Shown piece after piece: positions 37,753 through 46,257 of a stretch of 64,000 nt of DNA. Origin of the DNA: Acidobacteriota bacterium (GTDB lineage: Bacteria; Acidobacteriota; Blastocatellia; Pyrinomonadales; Pyrinomonadaceae). Position 1 is the first letter of the stretch, and every line of letters begins with the position of its first letter. Position numbers and translations under genes: made by a program. The stretch spans positions 1 to 64,000 of the forward strand of contig JAIVJV010000005.1 in NCBI GenBank assembly GCA_020199835.1, in the 5' to 3' direction. Under the pieces are notes generated by a model. It saw nothing but the letters and a program-made list of their open reading frames with translations, made no database searches and was not told the DNA's origin.

Positions 37753-38613
37753 TCAGGCCACGGCGATCACCTGCTGTGAAATCGCATCAAGATAGACCAT
37801 CTTCATGGGGCCATTTGTAACTTCGATTTCCCAGGCGAGATATAACTGAAGACCGTTGGCCTGCCCCGCGGATGGTTGGGCATAGACCACCAGTTGGCGC
37901 GCTGCTAAAGCCGCGCTGGAGGGAATGGTAAACGTTTGTTGCCGGCCGCTCGCATCAGCAGCCACGACTGGTTGTTTCCTGACGTGTTCGACGGCTTCGT
38001 CCGAATTGATCTTCGGAGTTAGACTGCCCAGTGTAGCCAGGAGTCGATCGGCGTTCGGAATACAGTTACTCGCAATCGATACCACCTGACGGTCGGGACG
38101 AAAACGAATGACCACGTTGCCGAAGCCGCCTCGCAGTGGATAACGAAACGGTCGTTGTTCGTAACGAGCTACTTTGATCCCGTTCGCTTCATCAGTTCTT
38201 TCCACTAAGGAGAGCTGGGCGGGATCGGCGCCGATCAGTGGCCGCCACTCGGCGATGAATCTGCGCAACGACTCACGCGTTTGTTCTTCAGTCTGCTCTG
38301 CTTCGGTGCCCACTTTCGGCAGCACGATCGTTCCGGCAGTTGCGGGCAACCCCTGCAACGTGCCGGTATAAGGATTCAGATTCGCCTCCGTCTTTCCTGC
38401 GAGTCCGTAGCGTTGCGACATCTGGTACCACGCGACCGAAGCCTCTTCGAGTCGCGCCGCGGGATCGGCCAGGCCGATCGGATATGCCGGCTCGTTGGAC
38501 CGTGGTCCGTTTGCCTCGATCGGCTGCAAGGCAGCGCAAGCGCCCGTCGCGAGTGCTACTAAAATGATAAGCATCGCGAGCGAGTGTTTTAGAAATGCGG
38601 TTCGGGGAAACAT
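37753..38613 (-). CDS. Exported protein of unknown function, possibly PepSY/FTP-like
   Basis: 286 residues with a signal peptide ending near TGACAALQ, a weak lipobox. The C-terminal half has two segments resembling propeptide PepSY/FTP folds: NVVIRFRPDRQVVSIASN, DEAVEHV and a terminal LAWEIEV...VYLDAISQQVIAV pattern. That last pattern is common in metallopeptidase propeptides. No peptidase is adjacent. Divergent from the next gene over a 55-bp promoter region. Confidence 0.65.
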   Translation of the reverse strand: MFPRTAFLKHSLAMLIILVALATGACAALQPIEANGPRSNEPAYPIGLADPAARLEEASVAWYQMSQRYGLAGKTEANLNPYTGTLQGLPATAGTIVLPKVGTEAEQTEEQTRESLRRFIAEWRPLIGADPAQLSLVERTDEANGIKVARYEQRPFRYPLRGGFGNVVIRFRPDRQVVSIASNCIPNADRLLATLGSLTPKINSDEAVEHVRKQPVVAADASGRQQTFTIPSSAALAARQLVVYAQPSAGQANGLQLYLAWEIEVTNGPMKMVYLDAISQQVIAVA

Positions 38614-38642
38614 ATCTCGCCTCGGATTTTACAGGCTCGTCG

Positions 38643-38648
38643 TATAAT
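38643..38648 (+). promoter_or_regulatory. -10 box TATAAT of the rlmB-aroDE gene cluster
   Basis: A perfect TATAAT lies 20 bp before the TTG start at 38669, in the short divergent gap. No good -35 is seen at the standard distance. TAAAAT on the opposite strand at about 38629-38634 could serve the divergent gene. Confidence 0.35.
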
Positions 38649-38668
38649 CAAAATACTTGGAGGAGCTG

Positions 38669-39682
38669 TTGCCTAAAGATAACGAAAACATTCGTCTACC
38701 TCTGCTTGGACCAGTCGAACCTTCTGAGCCACAGGGGTTTACTGCGGACCAGATGATTCGTTGCGAAGAATGTTTGCGCGCTAATCCTCCAACTCGCATC
38801 AACTGTTTGTACTGTAGCGTACCGTTACCGATGAATGAAGCATCAGCGCGGTTACGCAAGCCCGTTCTTCGTAAACCAGAGAAACATCAAGTCGGCTACA
38901 ACACGATACTGCTGCCAGGTATAGAGACGTATTCCGCGGAAGCGATTAGCGAAGCAGCGGAACTTTTGAAACTGAAAAACGACGAGCTCCAACGCATACT
39001 AAACGAGCGACTTCCGTTGCCGCTGGCGCGTACGGCAAGCCGTGAAGAAGCGGAGCTTGTGTTTGAGCGACTGCGAGCATTGGGTTTCGATGTCGTGACG
39101 TTAGTTGATGAAGGTGCTTTGCGGCGCGTGAGATCGATTGCTTTTGACGAGTCGCGCTTCGTGGTTAATCCGGGGCAGACGAAGGAGGAAGTCGAAGAAC
39201 TGTGGTCCAACATCGTTTTGATAGTTCCGGCCCGGCTGATGGCCCGGCGCGTCGAAGTGAAAGAGCTCAAGACTCGCCGCGCGGAAGGTGAGATTCTCGA
39301 TAAGAGCGAGTTCTTCAGCGATGAAGTAGTGATCGATTTTTACACTACGAGCAACTCCGAAACGTGGCGCATCAGCGCCGGCAGTTTTGACTTCTCCTGT
39401 CTTGGACCAGATAAGGCTTTGATCGCCAACGAAAACATCGCGCGGTTGCAACGCTGGTTGGTTTCGAAAGCGACGAACGCGCGACTCGACGAATCATACA
39501 ATCGACTGCGACCCGTACTCGATCTCGTTTGGGGACCCGAACAGGAAACACAATCAAGCGGATGGCGTCGCGAGCGGCCGGGCAAACTCAGCGTCGGCAT
39601 GGCAACGATCACTAGTAATGAGAGTCAGTTTACGCGTTACACGCGTTTGCTCTACTACCTGACGACGCATCCGCGTGGATGA
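38669..39682 (+). CDS. Zinc-ribbon protein of unknown function
   Basis: About 337 residues. I choose the TTG at 38669, since GGAGGAG (38659-38665) is then its ribosome site rather than coding sequence. A zinc ribbon with paired CEEC and CLYC cysteines lies near the N-terminus (about 30-55). The rest has a ferredoxin-like segment (ARTASREEAELVFERLRALG) reminiscent of duplicated degenerate ribosomal-L7/L12-like or regulatory folds, but I recognise no family. First gene of a plus-strand cluster with rlmB. Confidence 0.7.
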   Translation: MPKDNENIRLPLLGPVEPSEPQGFTADQMIRCEECLRANPPTRINCLYCSVPLPMNEASARLRKPVLRKPEKHQVGYNTILLPGIETYSAEAISEAAELLKLKNDELQRILNERLPLPLARTASREEAELVFERLRALGFDVVTLVDEGALRRVRSIAFDESRFVVNPGQTKEEVEELWSNIVLIVPARLMARRVEVKELKTRRAEGEILDKSEFFSDEVVIDFYTTSNSETWRISAGSFDFSCLGPDKALIANENIARLQRWLVSKATNARLDESYNRLRPVLDLVWGPEQETQSSGWRRERPGKLSVGMATITSNESQFTRYTRLLYYLTTHPRG

Positions 39683-39688
39683 GTGACT

Positions 39689-40462
39689 ATGCCGCGACCT
39701 GATGAACAGAACGTGGTCTATGGTGTCAACGCCGTGCTCGAAGCGTTACGCGCGGGCAAGCGGCAGGTTGAGAGCGTCACGATCCTGCAAAGCGCACGGC
39801 CGGATCGTTTGAGAGCCGTGCTGGACCTCGCGCGCGAGAAAGGCGTGCCGGTGCAGCGCGTGCCGCGACTCGATCTCGATCGATCGTTAGGCGAAGCGCG
39901 GCATCAAGGCGTCGTGGCGCGAATCGCCGCTGCGCATTACGCGGACGCGGAGGAGTTGCTGGATCAGCTCGCGGCGCGAGTCGGAACGCCGGATCCGCCG
40001 TTGGCGCTCGGGCTCGACGGCATCGAAGATCCACGCAACATGGGTTCGATCGTGCGCACCGCGGAATGCGCGGGAGTTCACGGCGTCTTCATCGCTGAGC
40101 GGCGAGCGGTGGGATTGACGGGCGTGGTCGCGAAGGTCGCAGCCGGGGCTCTGGAATACGTCCCAGTGGCGCGAGTCACAAATTTGGTGCGTTTGATAGA
40201 GCAGTTGAAAGAACGTAACATTTGGGTTATCGGCGCGGCTGCGGATGCGAAACAGTTGCACACCGAGTGGGATTGGACGTTGCCCGCGGCGGTGTTTCTC
40301 GGCAGCGAAGGCCACGGGCTGCACCGGCTGGTGCGAGAACATTGCGACACGCTCGTCCGTATTCCGGTCGTGGGAAAATTGGATTCGTTGAATGTCTCAG
40401 TGGCCGCCGGTGTTTTGCTTTACGAGGCGAGGCGGCAGCGAAATTCACTTTCGAGAGGCTAA
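39689..40462 (+). CDS. rlmB: 23S rRNA 2'-O-methyltransferase RlmB (SpoU family)
   Basis: About 257 residues. N-terminal L30e-like substrate-binding domain (VYGVNAVLEALRAGKR) and C-terminal SPOUT knot with motifs LDGIEDPRNMGSIVRTAE, FLGSEGHGL and IPVVGKLDSLNVSVAAGVLLYE. RlmB methylates G2251 of 23S rRNA in E. coli. The exact target nucleotide is inferred from the family. A GTG 6 bp upstream directly after the previous stop is an alternative start. Confidence 0.92.
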   Translation: MPRPDEQNVVYGVNAVLEALRAGKRQVESVTILQSARPDRLRAVLDLAREKGVPVQRVPRLDLDRSLGEARHQGVVARIAAAHYADAEELLDQLAARVGTPDPPLALGLDGIEDPRNMGSIVRTAECAGVHGVFIAERRAVGLTGVVAKVAAGALEYVPVARVTNLVRLIEQLKERNIWVIGAAADAKQLHTEWDWTLPAAVFLGSEGHGLHRLVREHCDTLVRIPVVGKLDSLNVSVAAGVLLYEARRQRNSLSRG

Positions 40463-40468
40463 ATTCGA

Positions 40469-40999
40469 ATGTTCTGTCCTAAATGTGCAACTCAGAATCT
40501 CGACGGCGCGAGTTTTTGTCGGAGCTGTGGCGCCAACATCAGTCTTATTCCGCAGGCATTGACGGGTCAGATACCGCAACCAGCGTCGCCGCAGGACGAA
40601 CTCCTCGTTGAAGAAGGCTGTGCTCCGGGCGGACGCCGTCGCCGCGAGCTGACGCTCGAAGTCGCGTTCAAGAACATGTTCATCGGCATAGCGTTTTTTA
40701 TCATCGCGATTGCGCTTTCACGAACGATTGGCGCGGGCTGGTGGTTCTGGATGTTGATACCGGCGTTTTCGCTCGTGGGCACCGGCATCGGACAGTACAT
40801 TCGGGTTAAAGACAGGCAGGGCCGTGGCCTAATCCAGCCGTTGCAGCCGATGTCGCCGCTGTCACCCCGTACGCCCGCCGTGTTTGCGCGCGGCACCGAT
40901 GAGTTGAGACCGCCAGTAGCAAGCGTGACCGAAGGCACGACCCGCCATCTGGGCGTTGAGAAACCCACGCGTCATCTCGAAACTCAGGAACGAAAATAG
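40469..40999 (+). CDS. Zinc-ribbon membrane protein
   Basis: 176 residues. The N-terminus is a zinc ribbon (FCPKCATQN, FCRSCGAN). Two membrane helices follow (about 70-85 and 90-110), then a basic, disordered tail. Such proteins are common in Acidobacteria and other soil bacteria and have no assigned role. The stop TAG shares its G with the GTG start of aroDE. Confidence 0.75.
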   Translation: MFCPKCATQNLDGASFCRSCGANISLIPQALTGQIPQPASPQDELLVEEGCAPGGRRRRELTLEVAFKNMFIGIAFFIIAIALSRTIGAGWWFWMLIPAFSLVGTGIGQYIRVKDRQGRGLIQPLQPMSPLSPRTPAVFARGTDELRPPVASVTEGTTRHLGVEKPTRHLETQERK

Positions 41000-42444
41000 T
41001 GCTCGTGTGTGTGCCCGTGTGCGCGCAGAGTGTGACGGAGTTGGAGGAGGCGTGTGCGAGGGCGAGTGAGTCCGCGGATTTCGTGGAGTTGAGGGTAGAT
41101 TGCCTCGCAGAAACAGTACCGGATCTCAGCCGGCTCGTCAGTGGGATTACAAAACCCGTTATCCTCACCTTTCGGCCTGCCGAACAGGGCGGTTACCGGG
41201 TTCTAGGGCGTCCTGAGCGAGAGGCTTTTTGGGCAAAAAATTTAAAATCCGATTGGTTCTGCGATATCGAGTCGGATCTGCAGGTGGAGTTTGGCCCGAG
41301 TGTGATCGTGTCGCACCATGACTTCAGCGGCGTACCTCAGGACCTCGAGCAGCTCTACGAACGAATGGCTGCGACGCCAGCGCGCGTTGTTAAGATCGCT
41401 GTTCACGCTAACGACATCACGGACTGTATTCCCATCTTTCAACTGCTCGATCGCGCTCGCCGTGAGAAACGCGAACTAATCGCGATCGCGATGGGAAATG
41501 CAGGAATTGCGACGCGCGTGCTCGGACCATCACGCGGCGCGTTTCTGACCTACGCGTCACTGGAAGACGAGAGCGCAACCGCCCCCGGGCAAATCAACGC
41601 ACGGCAGCTTCGTTCGGTTTATCGGATCGATCAAATTGATCAGGAAACGATGATCTGCGGTCTCGTGGGACTGCCGGTGATGCACTCCGTGTCGCCACAC
41701 ATGCACAACGCGGCATTCGCGGCCGAAGGTGTTAATGGCGTTTATCTGCCGCTGGAGGTGAACGATCTCGCTGAGTTTATGAAACGCATGGTCCACCCAC
41801 GGACGCGCGAGCTCGATTGGAACTTACGCGGGTTGAGTGTTACTGCGCCGCACAAGTCCGCCGTCATCGACTTTCTTAACGACGTTGATCCGCTGGCTCA
41901 GGAGATTGGAGCGGTCAACACTGTCGTCGTCGAAGGCCACGAGCTACGCGGATATAACACGGACGTTCACGGATTGGTAGAACCGTTGCGAGAGCGGCTT
42001 GGATCGTTGAAAGACTTGCGTGTGGCGGTGATTGGTGCAGGAGGCGCAGCGCGCGCCGCCGTGTGGGCACTTGGAAGGGAACAGGCGAGAGTTACACTTT
42101 TTGTACGCGATGCGATTAAGGGCGGATTGCTTGGTGACGAGTTCGGTGTGCCGTGTGAGCGGCTCGAGGCCGCGGCGTTTTCCGGTTACGACGTTGTGAT
42201 CAACGCGACGCCTCAATCTCCCGGTGTAGCGGAGCAGTTGAACGGCGCGGGGTTGGTTTATGACCTCATCTACAATCCGATAGAAACCCAATTCTTAAAA
42301 GAGGCGCGCCACGCGGGCTGCCAAACACTCGGCGGACTGCCGATGCTCGTCGCCCAGGCTAGCCGCCAGTTTCAACTCTGGACTGGAAAAGAACCCTCCA
42401 CCAACGCCATGTACGGCGCAGCCGCAGCCGCTCTCAGGCAGTGA
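40999..42444 (+). CDS. aroDE: Bifunctional 3-dehydroquinate dehydratase / shikimate dehydrogenase
   Basis: 481 residues fusing two shikimate enzymes. Residues 1-205 are a type I dehydroquinase with VELRVD, VSHHDF and the Schiff-base lysine in RVVKIAVHAND. Residues 215-481 are shikimate dehydrogenase with GLPVMHSVSPHMHNAAF, SVTAPHKSAV, GYNTDVHG and the NADP-binding VIGAGGAARAA. The same order occurs in plants and some bacteria. Steps 3 and 4 of chorismate synthesis are thus coupled. GTG start overlapping the previous stop by one base. Confidence 0.95.
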   Translation: MLVCVPVCAQSVTELEEACARASESADFVELRVDCLAETVPDLSRLVSGITKPVILTFRPAEQGGYRVLGRPEREAFWAKNLKSDWFCDIESDLQVEFGPSVIVSHHDFSGVPQDLEQLYERMAATPARVVKIAVHANDITDCIPIFQLLDRARREKRELIAIAMGNAGIATRVLGPSRGAFLTYASLEDESATAPGQINARQLRSVYRIDQIDQETMICGLVGLPVMHSVSPHMHNAAFAAEGVNGVYLPLEVNDLAEFMKRMVHPRTRELDWNLRGLSVTAPHKSAVIDFLNDVDPLAQEIGAVNTVVVEGHELRGYNTDVHGLVEPLRERLGSLKDLRVAVIGAGGAARAAVWALGREQARVTLFVRDAIKGGLLGDEFGVPCERLEAAAFSGYDVVINATPQSPGVAEQLNGAGLVYDLIYNPIETQFLKEARHAGCQTLGGLPMLVAQASRQFQLWTGKEPSTNAMYGAAAAALRQ

Positions 42445-42469
42445 TCGTTCCTGTTATACTGAACCCGCA

Positions 42470-43489
42470 GTGAACGATCGCTACAGCAGGCAGATTCTAT
42501 TCGACGGCATCGGCGAAGAAGGGCAGCGCAAACTCCTCGCGGCGCAAGTACTGATCGTTGGCTGCGGCGCGTTGGGAACGGCGCACGCGGAAGCTTTGTG
42601 TCGCGCGGGCGTCGGCCGCTTGCGCATCGTCGATCGCGACTTTGTCGAGCCTTCAAACCTGCAACGTCAGACGATGTTCACGGAAAGCGACGCCGAGAAG
42701 CGTTTGCCAAAAGCCATCGCCGCTGCGAACCACCTGCGCCAGATCAATTCCGATATCGAGATTGAACCACACGTCGCCGACGTCAACTATTCAAACATTG
42801 AACAGCTAATCGATGGCTGCGACCTCGTGCTCGATGGAACCGACAACTTCGCCACGCGTTATCTCATCAATGACGCTTGTGTGAAGCACGAAATGAACTG
42901 GATTTACGGCGCGGCGGTCGGTTCATACGGCGTTACGATGGCGATTCGCCCACATCAAACCGCGTGTTTGCGTTGCGTTTTTGAAGAGGCGCCACCGGCT
43001 GCGAGCGCGCCGACCTGCGACACGGCCGGCGTGATCATGCCGATCATCAATGTCGTGTCGGCAGTGCAAGTCGCAGAAGCCCTCAAGCTGCTGACCGGAC
43101 GTTTCGAGGATCTTCACGGCTCGCTAATGCAGTTTGACGTTTGGCGCAACGAGTGGAGAAAAATCGCGCTCGCTGGACCACATGCAGACTGCCTTACATG
43201 CGGCTTGGGCGACTATCAAACTCTCGAGCCAATTTCAGCCGAGACGGCCGCCGTGCTCTGCGGTCGCGATGCGATTCAGATCTCGCCGTCGCAACCCACA
43301 ACCGTAAACTTTCGCTCGCTGGCCGAACGACTTCGCCCGGCCGGCGAGGTCAAGTTCAACGAATACCTGCTGCGCTTCAAAACTGGACCATTCGAACTCA
43401 CCGTCTTTCAAGATGCGCGCTCGATCGTTCGCGGCACTGATGAAATCGCCACTGCTCGTTCGCTCTACGCAAAGTACATAGGAAACTGA
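42470..43489 (+). CDS. thiF: ThiF/MoeB/HesA family adenylyltransferase
   Basis: 339 residues, GTG start. E1-like ATP-binding motifs: YSRQILFDGIGEEGQRKL, VLIVGCGALGTAHAEAL, VDRDFVEPSNLQRQ, DGTDNFATRYL and the catalytic Cys in APTCDTAGVIMP. Zinc cysteines appear as CLRC and CLTC. The C-terminal 90 residues look like an appended domain ending in a ThiS/ubiquitin-like or rhodanese-remnant fold. It adenylates the C-terminal glycine of a sulfur-carrier protein for thiamine or molybdopterin. The carrier gene is not here, so which pathway is open. Confidence 0.85.
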   Translation: MNDRYSRQILFDGIGEEGQRKLLAAQVLIVGCGALGTAHAEALCRAGVGRLRIVDRDFVEPSNLQRQTMFTESDAEKRLPKAIAAANHLRQINSDIEIEPHVADVNYSNIEQLIDGCDLVLDGTDNFATRYLINDACVKHEMNWIYGAAVGSYGVTMAIRPHQTACLRCVFEEAPPAASAPTCDTAGVIMPIINVVSAVQVAEALKLLTGRFEDLHGSLMQFDVWRNEWRKIALAGPHADCLTCGLGDYQTLEPISAETAAVLCGRDAIQISPSQPTTVNFRSLAERLRPAGEVKFNEYLLRFKTGPFELTVFQDARSIVRGTDEIATARSLYAKYIGN

Positions 43490-43496
43490 CCACACG

Positions 43497-45737
43497 ATGA
43501 TCACCAAACAAGCAAAAAGCATCCCCCCAGCGACAGCCATCGCGTTTGCCAGCATCGTTCTGCTCGTGCTGCTTTTCGCTGCCGGCGCACGCGCCGGACA
43601 GCCCGCTCTTTGGGAAACCAGCGGCCGTGTCGAACTGCTCAAAGGCGATGCGCGTGGCGTCTCCATCAGCGACACGGGCATGGTGATGCTTGCGCCGAGA
43701 CTCACCGAAGTTTTCAACACTCAGCAGACTTACGTTTGGTCCAGCGCCATCGATAGCCAGGGCAATGTATTTCTTGGCACGGGCCACGACGGCAAGACTT
43801 TCAAGATCACACCGAGCGGCAGTGGTTCGCTGCTGTACGACGCCACCGAACTCGACGTTACGGCACTCGCGGTCGGACGCGACGGTGTTCTCTATGCCGG
43901 AACGTCACCGGACGGCAAGGTCTATCGCATCGGCGCGGACGGAAAAGCTGATGTGTATTTCGATCCCAGCGACAAGTACATCTGGTCGCTAGCACTGATG
44001 TCCGACGGTTCCCTCGCGGTTGGCACAGGCGATAACGGCAAACTTTATCGCGTTAGAAGCGCGGGCGCTTCGCCGGAATCTTCTTTGCTCGCAAACACGA
44101 ATCAAACGCACGTCATCTCTCTTGCCGTGACGCGGCAGGGAGACTTGATCGCGGGAACAGATTCGGGCGGATTAGTCCTGCGCGTTTCGCCTGAAGGCAA
44201 AATGTTTGCGCTCTTCGACACGCAACTGCGCGAGATCCACGCCTTAGCGCCCGCTGCCGATGGTTCGATTTACGCGCTCGCGTTGAGTGATGCGGCATCC
44301 AGTGCGCGAACACCTTCCGCGCCCGTCGTCACAACACCGCAACCCAGCGAAGGGGCAACGCCAACCACTTCCGTAACGATCACACCGATCGACGAAACAG
44401 GCGCGCCGATTCAGGGTCAACCGGGTGCGCCAACACGCAGCCGCAGCGACGTTTCAAACGCGCGCAGCGCCGTGTTTCGCATTCTTCCCGACGGCGCTAC
44501 TGACGTCGTTTGGAGTTCAACAACCGTGACTGCATTTGCGATCGCGCCGGCGTTGCAACCCGGCAGCGTCCTGATCGGCACGGCTGATAAAGGCCGCATC
44601 TATTCAGTCACAAATGACGGTCGCGACACGTTGCTGCTGCAATCGCCCGAGGGCCAGATCTCGTCGTTGTTCGTGAAGAACAATCAAGTCTTCGCCGCAT
44701 CGAGCAACCAGGGCAAGCTCTATCGCTTCGGTAATGATCTCGTGAGCGAAGGCACGTACGAGTCGCCGGTCAGAGACGCGAAACTCACCGCCTCGTGGGG
44801 CAGAATCTGGTGGCGCGGCACGGGCGCGGTAGAAGTGCAAACCCGGACCGGCAACGGCGAACGTCCCGATGCGACGTGGAGCGATTGGAGCACGCCATAT
44901 CGCAATCCGGAAGGAACTCAGATCACGAGTCCGCGCGCACGCTTTATTCAATGGCGCGCGACGGTACGTTCGGCAAACTCGTCAACAACGCCGTCGTGGA
45001 TTGAAGACGTGAGTGTGGCGTACCTGCCGCGAAACGTCGCGCCGGAGGTTTTGTCGATCAGCGTGTTGCCGATCGGCGTGGGCCTGCAACAGATGGCGCA
45101 GGTTGCGCTCGATCCAAACGTTGAGTCCTCCGGGTTAGACCCGTCGGTGTTTGGACCAGTGGCCCAGGTGCCGCCTCGCCGTTTTTATCAACGCGGTGCG
45201 CGCTCGTTTCAATGGCAGGCGGAGGATCGCAACTCCGATACACTCGAGTATGCGATTTACTATCGCGCGCTCAACGAGCAAACTTTCCGTCTCTTGAAAG
45301 ACAAACTGCGCGATAACTTCTACACGATCGATGGCGCTACGCTGGCTGACGGTCGTTACGTGATCAAGGTCGTGGCCTCCGATGGACCTGACAATCCGCC
45401 GGGCCAGAAATTGACGGGGGAAAGATTGAGCGAGCCGGTAGATATCGACAACACGCCGCCGACGGTGAAAGTAATGGGCCAACCGCAGATCACTCGCGAC
45501 TCGGTTCGCGTCGTGTTTTCTGTTGAAGACGCGACCGGAAAGGTCCGAAAAGCGGATGCCAGCATCGATGGCGCAGCGTGGTCGCCGGTGTTTCCGGAAG
45601 ACGGTATCGCGGACAGCGGCCACGAGGTATATTCGGTGGATTTCGGTGCGCTCGGGCCGGGCGAACACACCATCTCGTTGCGGTCCTTCGACAGTAGCGG
45701 GAACGTCGGGACGCTCAGCGTTACCGTAAAGCGTTAG
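43497..45737 (+). CDS. Exported beta-propeller protein
   Basis: 746 residues. A signal peptide (about 10-33, ending ARA) precedes a propeller built of repeats such as DGVLYAGTSPDGKVYRIGADG and GSLAVGTGDNGKLYRV (about 60-430). A Pro/Thr-rich insertion lies at about 275-320. The C-terminal half contains Ig-like/FN3 folds with DNTPPTVKV and a final HTISLRSFDSSGNVG. No catalytic residues recognised. It starts 7 bp after the ThiF gene and ends the plus-strand cluster. Confidence 0.8.
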   Translation: MITKQAKSIPPATAIAFASIVLLVLLFAAGARAGQPALWETSGRVELLKGDARGVSISDTGMVMLAPRLTEVFNTQQTYVWSSAIDSQGNVFLGTGHDGKTFKITPSGSGSLLYDATELDVTALAVGRDGVLYAGTSPDGKVYRIGADGKADVYFDPSDKYIWSLALMSDGSLAVGTGDNGKLYRVRSAGASPESSLLANTNQTHVISLAVTRQGDLIAGTDSGGLVLRVSPEGKMFALFDTQLREIHALAPAADGSIYALALSDAASSARTPSAPVVTTPQPSEGATPTTSVTITPIDETGAPIQGQPGAPTRSRSDVSNARSAVFRILPDGATDVVWSSTTVTAFAIAPALQPGSVLIGTADKGRIYSVTNDGRDTLLLQSPEGQISSLFVKNNQVFAASSNQGKLYRFGNDLVSEGTYESPVRDAKLTASWGRIWWRGTGAVEVQTRTGNGERPDATWSDWSTPYRNPEGTQITSPRARFIQWRATVRSANSSTTPSWIEDVSVAYLPRNVAPEVLSISVLPIGVGLQQMAQVALDPNVESSGLDPSVFGPVAQVPPRRFYQRGARSFQWQAEDRNSDTLEYAIYYRALNEQTFRLLKDKLRDNFYTIDGATLADGRYVIKVVASDGPDNPPGQKLTGERLSEPVDIDNTPPTVKVMGQPQITRDSVRVVFSVEDATGKVRKADASIDGAAWSPVFPEDGIADSGHEVYSVDFGALGPGEHTISLRSFDSSGNVGTLSVTVKR

Positions 45738-45818
45738 CAGTCCTGCACGATAAGGTGCGAAAGGACTCGAAACCGTGCGAAAAATCGTGTGTGCTGGTAG
45801 ACTTTTCACGTAAAAACG

Positions 45819-45854
45819 AAGCTAACAAGCGCGTACGCTTGTGGCATTTAGCTT
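45819..45854 (+). promoter_or_regulatory. Nested leader hairpin before a small exported protein
   Basis: AAGCTA (45819-45824) pairs with TAGCTT (45849-45854), and inside it ACAAGCG (45825-45831) pairs with CGCTTGT (45836-45842) around a CGTA loop; GGCAT is bulged. The stem lies about 75 bp before the start at 45927 in a 189-bp gap. It looks like a structured 5' leader. I match it to no known riboswitch. Confidence 0.4.
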
Positions 45855-45926
45855 GCAGCCTCTGGGTGACGGCGCGTCTCTTTCTCCCTCCCATCGCGCA
45901 ACTTGCATGAGGAGGCGCAGACGAAA

Positions 45927-46139
45927 ATGATTAAGACGAACATGATTAGGATGGTGCGAAACTTGGTGGTGCTGGCGATGCTCGTCGTGGCTGCGACCGG
46001 GGCGTTTGCCCAGGGAAGAGGCGGCGATAAAGGCAAGCGACCGCCCAAGGAGCCGGCGAAAGTCATCGAAAACCGCAAGGAGAACCCGCCACCGCCGAAG
46101 AACGACCGTCCTAAACAGGACAAACCAAAGCGCCCGTAA
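45927..46139 (+). CDS. Small exported basic, proline-rich protein
   Basis: 70 residues from MIKTNMIRMVRN, preceded by GAGGAGG as ribosome site. A signal peptide ends at GAFAQ. The mature 40 residues are almost all Lys, Arg, Pro, Asn, Asp and Glu (RGGDKGKRPPKEP and repeats), hence disordered and cationic. Its own structured leader and a strong terminator show that it is an independent, probably well-expressed unit. Role unknown; envelope charge modulation or polymer binding are possible. Confidence 0.65.
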   Translation: MIKTNMIRMVRNLVVLAMLVVAATGAFAQGRGGDKGKRPPKEPAKVIENRKENPPPPKNDRPKQDKPKRP

Positions 46140-46168
46140 CCCGCGCAACCGCGCGGGTCTCTCTTTTT
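46139..46168 (+). terminator. Rho-independent terminator
   Basis: ACCCGCGC (46139-46146) and GCGCGGGT (46151-46158) form a perfect 8-bp GC-rich stem with an AACC loop, followed by CTCTCTTTTT. It starts at the stop codon of the small exported protein. Confidence 0.9.
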
Positions 46169-46257
46169 ACATCCCTTTTCAAATCCGTCTGATCCCTGTT
46201 CCACCGGCCTGCCGCTAGCGAGATCCATGCCCTCGTTGTAATCTGTCGGTTTTGCTT

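Noticed and set aside
42443-42479. Inverted repeat GATCGTTC/GAACGATC over the ThiF start codon as a riboswitch
   Set aside because: Only 8 bp with a 21-base loop and no match to a thiamine riboswitch; probably chance.
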